Assembly: GCF_000718005.1 (NCBI RefSeq)
Contig: NZ_JODV01000009.1
Direction: 5' to 3' (one strand)
Length of the DNA stretch: 64,000 nt
DNA from: Actinoalloteichus_B caeruleus
GTDB lineage: Bacteria > Actinomycetota > Actinomycetes > Mycobacteriales > Pseudonocardiaceae
Shown here piece by piece: positions 27,113 through 34,899 of the stretch; position 1 is the stretch's first letter; each line of letters begins with the position of its first letter. The notes under the pieces were generated by a model. That model did not search any database. It was not told the DNA's origin and saw nothing but the letters and a program-made list of their open reading frames with translations. The translations under genes and the position numbers were made by a program.

Positions 27113-27262
27113 GGAACAGCCCCGCGTGCGCGGGGACGACGCCGCACCGGGTCGGGGACGGGCGGCTGACACGGGAACAGCCCCGCGTGCGCGGGGACGA
27201 CCAGATGAGGATGAGAACTCCTGGCCAGCGCCATGGAACAGCCCCGCGTGCGCGGGGACGAC
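27113..27262 (-). CRISPR. mini CRISPR array 1 (3 repeats)
   Basis: Three identical 28-bp type I-E repeats at 27113-27140, 27174-27201 and 27235-27262, separated by two 33-bp spacers. Read on the minus strand each repeat begins GTCGTCCCCG and ends GGGGCTGTTCC. The orientation, by comparison with E. coli type I-E repeats, puts the leader on the right (27263 onward), where a sequence shared with array 2 is found. Confidence 0.93.
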
Positions 27263-27345
27263 ACTTCCTGACCAGCGCGTTTACACTCCTACCCGCACGT
27301 TCTCTGTCACTTTGCCTGCACCACCCCCAGCTCTCGCCCCGACCT
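27263..27345 (-). promoter_or_regulatory. CRISPR leader of mini array 1
   Basis: The repeat-proximal part (read on the plus strand, ACTTCCTGACCAGCGC, later CTACCCGCACGTTC) closely matches the sequence beside array 2. The last 11 bases next to the repeat also match those ahead of the large array. The patch is less GC-rich than its surroundings. Confidence 0.65.
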
Positions 27346-27388
27346 GCCCTCCCCATGCCGCGTGTGGGTCCGGTTGGCCCGCTACGCA

Positions 27389-27583
27389 TCAGAAGCGCTT
27401 GTCCTTGACAGCAGTGAGGAAAGCGCCGAAGGTCGGATGGTCGACTACCAAGGTTCCTCCACCCCTGTTCTTGGTGTCCCTGATCGCGACGTGATCCGCG
27501 TTGCTGCCAACTTCCACGCACTCGACCTGGGGGCCGCTGCGGCTTGCCTTGCGCCAGCGTCCAAACTCGCCATCAACCTGCAT
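27389..27583 (-). CDS. DUF397 protein (1)
   Basis: A 64-residue DUF397 protein: WRKASRSGPQVECVEVG, then VAIRDTKNRGGGTLVV and FGAFLTAVKDKRF. DUF397 proteins are small partners of DUF5753/Scr1 regulators and are widespread in actinomycetes; some modulate development or secondary metabolism. The ATG at 27583 overlaps the stop of a truncated DUF5753 gene (27573), the usual arrangement for such pairs. The CRISPR leader begins about 45 bases past its stop. Confidence 0.85.
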   Translation of the reverse strand: MQVDGEFGRWRKASRSGPQVECVEVGSNADHVAIRDTKNRGGGTLVVDHPTFGAFLTAVKDKRF

Positions 27584-27735
27584 GGATCCATCTCTCCTGG
27601 TGGTGACGTAGGTATGACTTGATCATGTCTGCTGTTTCCGCCGGATCGAGCGAGGAGGCCAGCGTCTTCGGCCGCGATGAACGTCTCAGTGGTCAGCGGA
27701 TCGTCCACGAACGTCGATGCCAACAGGTGGCTCAG
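27573..27735 (-). pseudogene. C-terminal remnant of a DUF5753 regulator
   Basis: Just upstream of the DUF397 gene the minus strand reads TLASSLDPAETADMIKSY followed by LRHHQERWIHAG and a stop at 27573. This is typical of the C-terminus of Scr1-like XRE regulators. Further upstream DDPLTTETFIAAEDA, in another frame, looks like the preceding part, so there is a frameshift as well. Beyond it lies mini array 2, so only about 50 codons remain. Confidence 0.55.
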
Positions 27736-27737
27736 AG

Positions 27738-27825
27738 GGAACAGCCCCGCGTGCGCGGGGAGGACGTTGCACACGCGGTGCCCGTCTTCCCGAACCGGGA
27801 ACAGCCCCGCGTGCGCGGGGAGGAC
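27738..27825 (-). CRISPR. mini CRISPR array 2 (2 repeats)
   Basis: Two identical repeats at 27738-27765 and 27798-27825 flank one 32-bp spacer. Read on the minus strand they begin GTCCTCCCCG rather than GTCGTCCCCG, the same variant as repeat 12 of the large array. The leader lies on the right. Confidence 0.85.
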
Positions 27826-27900
27826 CCCTTCCTAACCAGCGCATTCATAGCACTACCCGCAGGTTCGCATTCGCCCTTCCACGCGTCCCCAGGTCTCTAC
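27826..27900 (-). promoter_or_regulatory. CRISPR leader of mini array 2
   Basis: CCTTCCTAACCAGCGC and CTACCCGCAGGTTC match the leader of array 1 at most positions over about 45 bases. The stretch lies between the repeats and the stop of the second DUF397 gene, the same order as for array 1. Confidence 0.6.
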
Positions 27901-27942
27901 CAGACCTACCCGCCCGGTTGCCTAGCTCCCAAGGCATAGGCA

Positions 27943-28134
27943 TCAGAGGCGCTCGGTCTTGACCGCCTTGACGAACGCGCCGAAGGCAGCCCGGTCGACC
28001 ACCAAAGTTCCCCCGTCCCTGTTCTTGGTGTCCCGGATCGAGACCACGTCAGGCTCACAGGCGACCTCGACACAGTCAGACTGAGAGCCACTGTGACTAG
28101 ACGTTCGCCACCTCGGTTGCTGCTGCGCCTGCAT
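27943..28134 (-). CDS. DUF397 protein (2)
   Basis: A 63-residue DUF397 protein (WRTSSHSGSQSDCVEVA, VSIRDTKNRDGGTLVV, FGAFVKAVKTERL), about 60 percent identical to the other copy. The ATG at 28134 was chosen; another in-frame ATG at 28152 would add six residues. Its start lies inside the 3' end of the DUF5753 regulator (stop 28097), so translation is coupled and the two form the usual regulator/partner pair. Confidence 0.87.
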   Translation of the reverse strand: MQAQQQPRWRTSSHSGSQSDCVEVACEPDVVSIRDTKNRDGGTLVVDRAAFGAFVKAVKTERL

Positions 28135-28969
28135 TGGTACTCCAGTCGTCATGCACTGCGGCGATCAGCTCCACAGACTGTCGAGCGGTGAGCGCCCTTT
28201 GCTGGAGGTTAGCCGCTGACCTCATGTACGTCTGCACCTCGTCCGCGTCATCCTCGTCAAGGAACAGCCCGCTTCGTTTGTGCTCCAGGTGAACCACTGG
28301 TGCTGTCTTCTCGCCTTCCAGGATGACGAACGGGCCTTCCAGGGCGTCGTGCCATCCAAGCGACATGGGCAGGACCTGGATGGTGATGTTGGGTCGTCCG
28401 GCCATTTCCACCAGGTGTTCCAGCTGGTCACGGATGACACGTGCTCCGCCGACCGGGCGGCGGAGAACTGACTCGTCGACGAGTGCTACATATGTGACCT
28501 CGTCGAGTGCGCGTTGCCGTCCCATACGGAAGGTCGTTCGAGCTTCAATCTCTGATGGGTTGACGTCTGAGCCGGCGAAGACGGCTCTAGCGTAGTTCGC
28601 TGTCTGGAGAAGTCCCGGCACCAGGTTTGGCGCGACTGCCGTGATCCGAACGGATGTGCGTTCCAGCTCCGCCATGCCCGTCACTTGCGGCGCGAGTCCT
28701 GGAATGCCGACGCCAAGCCAACGCGGCTCGACGGCAGCTTCCCGGGCCATCCGGACCAGGCGTTCGCGCTTTGCCCCAGTAACGCTGAGGACGGCGAGAA
28801 TCGCCGCGACGTCCTCGACTGGAGGCAGGCGCTTGCCCGTCTCGGTGAGCGACATGGTCGCGGTACTGCATCCGATCAGCCGCGCGACCTCCGCCATGGT
28901 CACGCGTGCCTGCTTACGGCACTCACGGAGCTCCGCCCCGAGTGCGCGGGCCTGTGCCTTGCTCGCCAT
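28097..28969 (-). CDS. XRE regulator with DUF5753 domain (Scr1-like)
   Basis: A 290-residue regulator. The helix-turn-helix is at residues about 12-55 (VTMAEVARLIGCSTATMS). The DUF5753 domain follows from about residue 95, with the typical PNLVPGLLQTANYARAVF and later QLEHLVEMAGRPNITIQVLP. Such proteins pair with DUF397 proteins and often sit in accessory regions. The ATG is at 28967-28969. Base use here is less GC-rich than in the core genes, in keeping with acquisition. Confidence 0.92.
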   Translation of the reverse strand: MASKAQARALGAELRECRKQARVTMAEVARLIGCSTATMSLTETGKRLPPVEDVAAILAVLSVTGAKRERLVRMAREAAVEPRWLGVGIPGLAPQVTGMAELERTSVRITAVAPNLVPGLLQTANYARAVFAGSDVNPSEIEARTTFRMGRQRALDEVTYVALVDESVLRRPVGGARVIRDQLEHLVEMAGRPNITIQVLPMSLGWHDALEGPFVILEGEKTAPVVHLEHKRSGLFLDEDDADEVQTYMRSAANLQQRALTARQSVELIAAVHDDWSTNAGAAATEVANV

Positions 28970-29454
28970 ACCTCGACCTTAGAACTCCGCAGTGCACCTA
29001 GTTCTTCCACCCAGTTGGGGACTTGTGCGAGTCCAACCAGGAGAGTTTATTCAAGCACATGGAGTTTAGTAAAGCTCGTTGCGGGAAGCTCTGCTGTACG
29101 GAAGGCGCAGCTGAGGTGAGCACGGCCCCTGCAGCTGAGCCGCTACCGCGCTGAGGAGGAGGTGCGACGGCCGGTCGCGTAGGAGCGAATCAACGAGGCC
29201 GAAGACGTTTTGGCTGCGCTCAATGAGGGGCAGTGCGTCAGCTATCCACGGCTCAAACCGCAGGCCGTGCTTCTCCTGCCCTCGGCCTTTCCCTCATCGC
29301 ACGTAGCTCTGGTCCATGCCGTGCTGTCCGAAGGGCATGAGGCGGTTGGTCATACCGATTCAGAGGGCTCCGTTGAGCTCCCAGCTTTTCGCAAACAAGT
29401 TGAACCAGATGAGAAGGGCGAAAACACGCATGCTCACCCGCATCCCCCCGTCCA
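28970..29454 (+). pseudogene. degraded small ORF interrupted by an in-frame TAG
   Basis: From about 29120 the plus strand reads LQLSRYRAEEEVRRPVA, TAG at 29180-29182, then in the same frame ERINEAEDVLAALNEGQ and on to a stop near 29485. The text looks like continuous coding sequence broken by one stop. No good start is seen. A separate 31-codon frame (29059-29154, MEFSKARCGKLCCTEG) overlaps it, has a poor RBS distance and is not called. The product is not recognised. The rest of the interval carries the promoter region of the DUF5753 gene. Confidence 0.35.
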
Positions 29455-29916
29455 GTGCCACTCACCCACAACGGTGAGGACCTAGTGACTGTCGACCTGT
29501 CCCCTGGCCCAGAGCGGTTCCGCTGGTACCACCGCGTTCGTGGCTGGGACATCGAACGGGACGCCCCGTCCACCTGTCAGCTCGAACTCGCATCCGGCCG
29601 CGCACTCCTGATCATCCGGCTGGGCTCCACCCATGCGGGCACCGTCGGGCTCACGCCTGATCAAGTGCGGGAGCTGGTCCGATGTCTGAACGGGAGCCCA
29701 GCTCCGGTAGTTCTGGCGGTGGAGCACCCTGCCGCGTCGAAGTGCTCCCTCCTGGTCCGTCCCCGTCCAGTCGGTACCGATTGGCAGCTGCGTTCCACCC
29801 ATCCTGGAGTCGCAAGCTGGATCACCCACTTCGACCAGCTCGCAACGTTCCAGCTAGCCGAACTCCTCGACGCGGGCCGAGGCTTACTTCGGCCGCTGGG
29901 CCACCCGCCGCGCTGA
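29455..29916 (+). CDS. hypothetical protein
   Basis: A 153-residue protein, not recognised. It starts at GTG 29455 or at GTG 29485. A mixed alpha/beta pattern is suggested by FRWYHRVRGWDIER, LELASGRALLIIRLG and LTPDQVRELVRCL; there is no signal peptide or membrane helix. It is less GC-rich than the core genes and lies among accessory genes of the 27-33 kb zone. Confidence 0.5.
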   Translation: MPLTHNGEDLVTVDLSPGPERFRWYHRVRGWDIERDAPSTCQLELASGRALLIIRLGSTHAGTVGLTPDQVRELVRCLNGSPAPVVLAVEHPAASKCSLLVRPRPVGTDWQLRSTHPGVASWITHFDQLATFQLAELLDAGRGLLRPLGHPPR

Positions 29917-30077
29917 CGCGCGCCGTTCCTCGCCCAGTCCCGCAGCCGCCCACCCGGCGTCGCTCATCGCCTCCTGCTCGCTGCGCACAGCTCGCTGCGC
30001 ACAGCCTCGGCGTACCTGGCGATCACCCGGGAATTCCACCGTTCGTTGCTGCCTCAGCCCGTATTCGGAGAATCATC

Positions 30078-30527
30078 ATGAGTGTTCATCGTGCCTGTTC
30101 CTACCCCGTGAACCACGCCGAGTGGCGGGTGCTCGTCACCGCTCACATCGTCCGCAACGCACACAGTCAAACCGCTTCCTGCATCGTCTCGGTTGATCCC
30201 GCGAACCTGGTAGCCCTCACCTTGGTGCAGAGCACGGTTGGACTCGCGTCCTCCCATGCCCGGCTGCTCGCGTCACTGCTCACCACCCCACGTTCGGGCA
30301 CCGTCACCACGCTGTGCGCGAACGAGGACCTCGTCTCCCAGCTCACCGTCACCCCCGGTGCCACCCTGACCCACCCCGCTCGACGGCCGACCGGACTGAT
30401 CGCCCTGGACACCCTGGACACCGCCCACCCGGTGGCCCTGCTGCTGGAACCCGAGGCCGCGACGACGATGGCCCGAGCGCTGCGCACTGCCGCGTCTCGG
30501 CTCGAAGGCCGGGTGGGTGCCCGATGA
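30078..30527 (+). CDS. hypothetical protein
   Basis: A 149-residue protein, not recognised. The ATG at 30078 follows CGGAG by 6 bases. It is rich in Thr, Ala and Leu, with VALTLVQSTVGLASSHARLL and LEPEAATTMARALRTAA as likely helices; there are no clear membrane segments. Its stop overlaps the ATG of the next gene (ATGA at 30524), so the two are made together, which makes an antitoxin-like or regulator-partner role possible but unproven. Confidence 0.6.
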   Translation: MSVHRACSYPVNHAEWRVLVTAHIVRNAHSQTASCIVSVDPANLVALTLVQSTVGLASSHARLLASLLTTPRSGTVTTLCANEDLVSQLTVTPGATLTHPARRPTGLIALDTLDTAHPVALLLEPEAATTMARALRTAASRLEGRVGAR

Positions 30528-30889
30528 GCCGTTGTTCCGCGTTCCCAGTGACCGTCGGGCTGCGGAAAGTACGCGGCACGCCCCGGCATTCCCTGCTGTT
30601 CCGGGTCCGCAATCGGTTCGGGCTGACATGGGCGGAGCTCGCGGTGCTGGAACTGGTGGAGCGTCGGCCTTTCAGGATTGTCGAGTTGGCGGAGGCCACT
30701 GGGGTGGGGCTGGCCGACCTCAGTGGGAAGGCTGCCGACCTGGTCGCCGTGGGGTATGTGGTCTGGTCGGGCGAGCCGGGGAATCGGGTGCTGCGAATGA
30801 CGCCTGCCGGTCGGATGGTGGCGCTGGACCTGCTACCGGCCGTCGAGGCCTTCCTTGCTGAGCTGTCTGGTGTGTCGTCGACGCCCTAG
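30524..30889 (+). CDS. MarR-like winged-helix protein
   Basis: A 121-residue protein. The central part looks like a winged helix: LTWAELAVLELVERRPFRI, VELAEATGVGLADLSGKAAD, then VAVGYVVWSGEPGNRVLRMT as the wing and strand. This resembles MarR-type DNA-binding domains (recognition helix followed by a beta wing). The N-terminus (LRKVRGTPRHSLLFRVRN) is basic. It is coupled to the preceding unknown protein. The target is unknown; it could regulate its own operon. Confidence 0.6.
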   Translation: MSRCSAFPVTVGLRKVRGTPRHSLLFRVRNRFGLTWAELAVLELVERRPFRIVELAEATGVGLADLSGKAADLVAVGYVVWSGEPGNRVLRMTPAGRMVALDLLPAVEAFLAELSGVSSTP

Positions 30890-31200
30890 CCTCAGGTCGC
30901 TGTGCGACCTGAGCTGGTAGCTCCGCTTCGCCGCCCGTCAGATTCCGGTCGCGGGCAATTCAGGGCAGAAAATGTCCTGAATTCGCCCCCTGCGAGTTCT
31001 TGCCTGAGGTCGCGCCCGAGGGACGCGCGCCTCGCGGTGGCTGGGGCATGGGTCGGTCAGGACCTGGGGTCGTGGGCGCAGGGGTAGGTTCGCTAGCAGG
31101 ACAAGTCGGCTCTGCCGACTGCTTCCTGACTGGACGATCCCGGTGCCCGTGCGACTCGGCGGGAGGCTCATACTGAGGAGGAGACGGAGCGGCGTGGAGC

Positions 31201-31262
31201 GGAGGCTGGAAGAAGTGAATGAAAACCGGCCCTGTCGCTCGTAACGCCGCAGGTCAGGAAGT
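31201..31262 (+). promoter_or_regulatory. CRISPR leader of the large array
   Basis: GGTCAGGAAGT directly ahead of the first repeat is identical to the repeat-proximal part of the array 1 leader read on the opposite strand. The preceding stretch (GAAGTGAATGAAAACC) is the most AT-rich nearby. No gene is seen from 30890 to here. Confidence 0.65.
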
Positions 31263-32023
31263 GTCGTCCCCGCGCACGCGGGGCTGTTCCCGTCGTCGCA
31301 GGCCACGAGGTCCGCGAGGAGGAGTCGTCCCCGCGCACGCGGGGCTGTTCCGACCCTCATGCGCGGCCGGATGGTCGAGTCGTCGTCGTCCCCGCGCACG
31401 CGGGGCTGTTCCCCCGACGAACTGCCCGGCCTGGTCGTAGGCGACCGTCGTCCCCGCGCACGCGGGGCTGTTCCCGCGTGGGTCCGCCGCGAAAAATCCC
31501 GTCCGGGGTCGTCCCCGCGCACGCGGGGCTGTTCCCAGTGCCTCCGCCCTCGCCGCCTTCTGCCGGGCGTCGTCCCCGCGCACGCGGGGCTGTTCCCTGG
31601 CCGGCCGGCGGTGTCCGGGCCGAGGACGTGTCGTCCCCGCGCACGCGGGGCTGTTCCGGTGGGCGCGGTCAGGGTGCAGGAGATCGAGCAGTCGTCCCCG
31701 CACACGCGGGGCTGTTCCGAGCCGGTTGACGACCCCGATCGCGAGCGCCGCGTCGTCCCCGCGCACGCGGGGCTGTTCCCCATGCCCTCGAAATGATCAA
31801 GTACGGGGAGGTGTCATCCCCGCGCACGCGGGGCTGTTCCCCCAGACTTCGCGCTCCCGGTGGGTCCGATGGTGTCGTCCCCGCGCATGCAGGGCTGTAC
31901 CCGACCGATTCCGACTCGACATCGACAGCGAGTAGTCCTCCCCGCGCACGCGGGGCTGTCTCTGGCTGGGCGTCTTGGGTTTCCGGCTGAGCGATGTCGT
32001 TCCCGCGCATCCGGGTTGTGCGC
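31263..32023 (+). CRISPR. type I-E-like CRISPR array, 13 repeats
   Basis: Thirteen 28-bp repeats start at 31263, 31324, 31385, 31447, 31508, 31569, 31630, 31691, 31752, 31813, 31874, 31935 and 31996. Eleven of the twelve spacers are 33 bp and one is 34 bp. Repeats 1-7 and 9 are identical (GTCGTCCCCG to GGGGCTGTTCC). Repeats 8 and 10 have one change each, and repeats 11-13 decay progressively, as expected at the leader-distal end. Orientation is plus with the leader on the left. No cas gene lies within the window, so processing and interference would need a cas locus elsewhere. Confidence 0.97.
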
Positions 32024-32200
32024 ACTGGGACGCACCAGTCGCCGCGAGACCGCGTTCGCTACCATCGGTAGTCGATTGGCTACCCGGAGGCGCCCGGGGA
32101 GCTGCGGTAGGGAGCCCGCCCGGGTCTGCCGACGGCTGGGCACGCCTTTGGTCCTCACGAGCAGCTGAGGCCGAGCTGCCCTGGAAAGGAAGGATGCCAC

Positions 32201-32395
32201 GTGAAGTTGCGGGCGTTCGATCAGCTGTTGGCGGGCCTGATCACGACCGACCACCCCGAGGTCACCAACGTGCACTGCTACGGAGAGGACCGTCCGCAGC
32301 ACCGAACGCGGTTCAGGGTCGACTTCGCGAGCGGCGCGGCCGCCTATCTCTACGTTGACGACGTGGGGGCCGGGAATCCCGCGTATGGCTGCTGA
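32201..32395 (+). CDS. small hypothetical protein (1)
   Basis: A 64-residue acidic protein (LRAFDQLLAGLITTDHPEV, FRVDFASGAAAYLYVDDVG) starting at GTG 32201, with GGAAAGGAAGG upstream. It is not recognised by name, but it is related to the next, broken frame: both begin with a short amphipathic helix and continue with two beta strands. It lies just beyond the degenerate end of the CRISPR array. Confidence 0.5.
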   Translation: MKLRAFDQLLAGLITTDHPEVTNVHCYGEDRPQHRTRFRVDFASGAAAYLYVDDVGAGNPAYGC

Positions 32396-32422
32396 CTCGC
32401 CCGAGGTCCCCCGGGAGGCGCT

Positions 32423-32640
32423 GTGAGACTCGATCGTTTTCGTGAGTTGCTCCGCGAACAGTTCGCGGCTCACCCCGGCATAGCCAGCATCGAGGAGTAC
32501 CAGGTTCCCTCGACTACCGGCTTCGCCGTGCGCTCTCCGACGGAGTGACCATCCGTCTCCGGGCTTTCGCCACAGCTCCACCAGGCGGGGACGACACGAG
32601 CAAACCCGAGAAGATCGTCGTCAAGAGCGATGTCGGTTAG
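32423..32640 (+). pseudogene. frameshifted paralogue of the small protein
   Basis: The GTG at 32423 (GGGAGG 5 bases upstream) opens RLDRFRELLREQFAAHPGI, which runs to a stop at 32545. From about 32505 another frame reads YRLRRALSDGVTIRLRAF and ends SKPEKIVVKSDVG with a stop at 32638-32640, matching the second half of the upstream paralogue in style. A one-base shift has split the gene. Its presence beside a paralogue suggests a small tandem family. Confidence 0.5.
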
Positions 32641-33100
32641 TGGAGTAGCCCGAGCGCCTGCGGGTGTCCCCGTGCGCCCGCCGTGCCGAACAGGCCGTGA
32701 CGCGGGAGATGGCCCCTTCGCCAGCTGAACGTGATCGCCGGGGCGTTGGACTCCCGGGTACCCGCACGGCTTGTGTCCCAGGCCGGGTGACATCGCCGCC
32801 CACATCTGGCGACGGAGTCGACACGTCGGCTCTTGATCTCCACCTCGCTTGAGGTTCTAGGGTTTCGCCGTCCAGGGTGCCACCGTCCGAGGGAGGTCCT
32901 GTTCCAGCCCGTCCGGGCGGATGGGTGGAGCGGGAAGCGTCCCCGGGCGGGCGCACGGACGTGCTCAAGCACCACGCGACCCAGCCAACGGGTCTCCGCC
33001 CGCTCTCCCCGCGACCGTCACTCCGGCCGTGAGCCGACCGGCTGGGCTGGGGCACGGCCCGATCCCTGGGTGGCGAACGAACCTCACCGGAGTGGAGAAC
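32641..33100. other. intergenic region, no gene seen
   Basis: About 460 bases before the epoxide hydrolase. The frames are short and arginine/proline-rich without RBS. Nothing convincing was found apart from a GTGGAGAAC RBS for the next gene. Confidence 0.5.
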
Positions 33101-34252
33101 ATGATCACGCCGTTCCGCATCGACGTCCCCCATGCCGACCTCGACGACCTGACCGACCGGCTCGCCCGCACCCGCTGGCCCAACGAGATCGCTGACGCCG
33201 GCTGGGACTACGGCTTCCCGCTGACCCGGCTCCGGGATCTGGTCGAGTACTGGCGGACGGGCTACGACTGGAGGGCGCACGAGGCCGCCCTCAACGAGCT
33301 ACCGCACTTCACCACCGAGATCGACGGCCAGCGCATCCACTTCGTCCACGTCCGATCCTCGAAGCCGGACGCCCTCGCGCTGATCCTCACCCACGGCTGG
33401 CCTGGCTCGTTCCTGGAGTTCCTCGACGTCATCGGACCGCTGTCCGGTGACTTCCACCTGGTGATCCCCTCCATCCCGGGCTACGGATTCTCCGGTCCCA
33501 CCCGCGAGCGCGGCTGGGACATCCCCAGGATCGCGCGGGCCTGGGCCGAACTGATGCGTCGGCTCGGGTATGAGCGCTACGGCGCGCAGGGCGGCGACTT
33601 CGGCTCGGGCATCTCCACGGCGCTCGGTGCCGTCGCACCCGACCGGGTCGTCGGCGTGCACGTCAACTACCTGCCCACGCCACCCGTCCCGGACGCGGAC
33701 GTCGAGCTGTCCCCGGCGGACGAGGTCCGGCTGGACCGGATTCGTCAGTTGATGGCGAACCGCCCGCCGTACCAGGCGCTCCAGGCCCTCACCCCGCAGA
33801 CCATCGGCTACGCGCTGACCGACTCACCCGTCGGGCAGTTGGCGTGGATCGCCGAGCGCTTCGCCCACTGGACGGACCCGGACTCGCGGATCAGCGACGA
33901 CCGGATGCTCACCAACATCTCCCTGTACTGGTTGACCGCCACCGCCGCCTCCGCCGCGCGACTGCACCGTGAGGCCCCTCGGCGCGCCGAGCGGTGTCCG
34001 GTGCCGGTGGGAGTGGCGGTGTTCGCGCACGACATCACGCTCCCGGTGCGCCCCCTCGCCGAGCGGCTGTACGACATCAGGCACTGGTCGGAGTTCGAGC
34101 GGGGCGGCCACTTCGCCGCGGTGGAGGTGCCCGAACTGCTCGCCGCCGACGTGCGGACCTTCTTCCTCTCCCGGCTGGCGGAGGAGCCGTCGGGTGCCGC
34201 CTCCGCCGCTCCGACCGGCCAGCCACGGGCCGGTTCCCCGGCCCAGGCCTGA
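33101..34252 (+). CDS. epoxide hydrolase (EHN + alpha/beta hydrolase)
   Basis: A 383-residue microsomal-type epoxide hydrolase. The EHN N-terminal domain spans about residues 1-110 (FRIDVPHADLDDLTDRLART). The oxyanion motif HGWPGS follows, the nucleophile Asp is in AQGGDFGSG (residue about 166), and the C-terminal GGHFAAVE supplies the catalytic His. It opens epoxides to diols in the cytosol, either detoxifying or as part of a secondary-metabolite route. ATG at 33101 with GGAG upstream. The next gene, a macrolide glycosyltransferase, is 650 bases away in the same direction. Confidence 0.92.
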   Translation: MITPFRIDVPHADLDDLTDRLARTRWPNEIADAGWDYGFPLTRLRDLVEYWRTGYDWRAHEAALNELPHFTTEIDGQRIHFVHVRSSKPDALALILTHGWPGSFLEFLDVIGPLSGDFHLVIPSIPGYGFSGPTRERGWDIPRIARAWAELMRRLGYERYGAQGGDFGSGISTALGAVAPDRVVGVHVNYLPTPPVPDADVELSPADEVRLDRIRQLMANRPPYQALQALTPQTIGYALTDSPVGQLAWIAERFAHWTDPDSRISDDRMLTNISLYWLTATAASAARLHREAPRRAERCPVPVGVAVFAHDITLPVRPLAERLYDIRHWSEFERGGHFAAVEVPELLAADVRTFFLSRLAEEPSGAASAAPTGQPRAGSPAQA

Positions 34253-34300
34253 CGCCCCGGTTCGTATGGCGAGAGCCCTCCGCCATCGGTGCGTGGGGGT

Positions 34301-34540
34301 GTGACGGTGTGACGGGTGGCGGGGCGCGGGTGTGTCTGGGCTTCGCGAGGGGGCCCTGAGGGCATGGGGAGAGACACCGCCCGGGAAGGCGTCCCACCCG
34401 TCACAGCGCCATCTTCATGTCCCCTGACCAGGGAATTCGGTGTGACGGCGGTGTCCAGGAGCCGTCACGGTGGGACAGGTGGGCCCGTCCCGGTGTGACG
34501 GGTGGTGTGACGGGTGTTGTGACGGGTGTTGTGACGGGTC
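34301..34540. repeat. GTGACGGGT repeat cluster
   Basis: Four head-to-tail 12-bp units (g/t)TGTGACGGGT(g/c) occupy 34493-34540. More copies of GTGACGG lie at 34301, 34308 and 34442, and inverted ones at about 34394-34404 and 34462. The cluster fills the otherwise gene-free interval 34253-34899 upstream of the glycosyltransferase. Confidence 0.75.
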
Positions 34541-34899
34541 CCCGGGCTCCGGTGAGGCCGTCGACGAGCACCTCCGAGGTGGGGAATGGGCCCGCGTGCC
34601 GCGCGGTGGCGACCAGTCGTCCCGGGCCGCGCCACTCCCGGCGGGCGCTGCCCGTCGGAGACGTGGTCCCGCCTGACGGTGTCGGGTGAGTGCTCGGGGA
34701 TCGCCTCCGGCCGGTCTCCCCGTTATTCGGGTGCGTCGGCGGGAGACGTCGGGGTAGGGTCGCGGGCATGGCATTCCTCCCGATCTACGAGTGACGTCGC
34801 CAGGGGCAACGCCCCTGCTCTCCGTGCGCCCGCCCGCAGGCTGCCGCCGTGGGCCTGGTTCGCGCACGGATTCGTCATGCCATTCCTCGTAGACCGGAA

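Noticed and set aside
27111..27494. Plus-strand frames across mini array 1
   Set aside because: They encode the repeat sequence (EQPRVRGDD and similar) and run opposite to the DUF397 gene.
31254..31783. Several open frames through the CRISPR array on both strands
   Set aside because: They translate the repeats (recurring HAGLF, PACAGTT and similar) and have no RBS; the array explains them.
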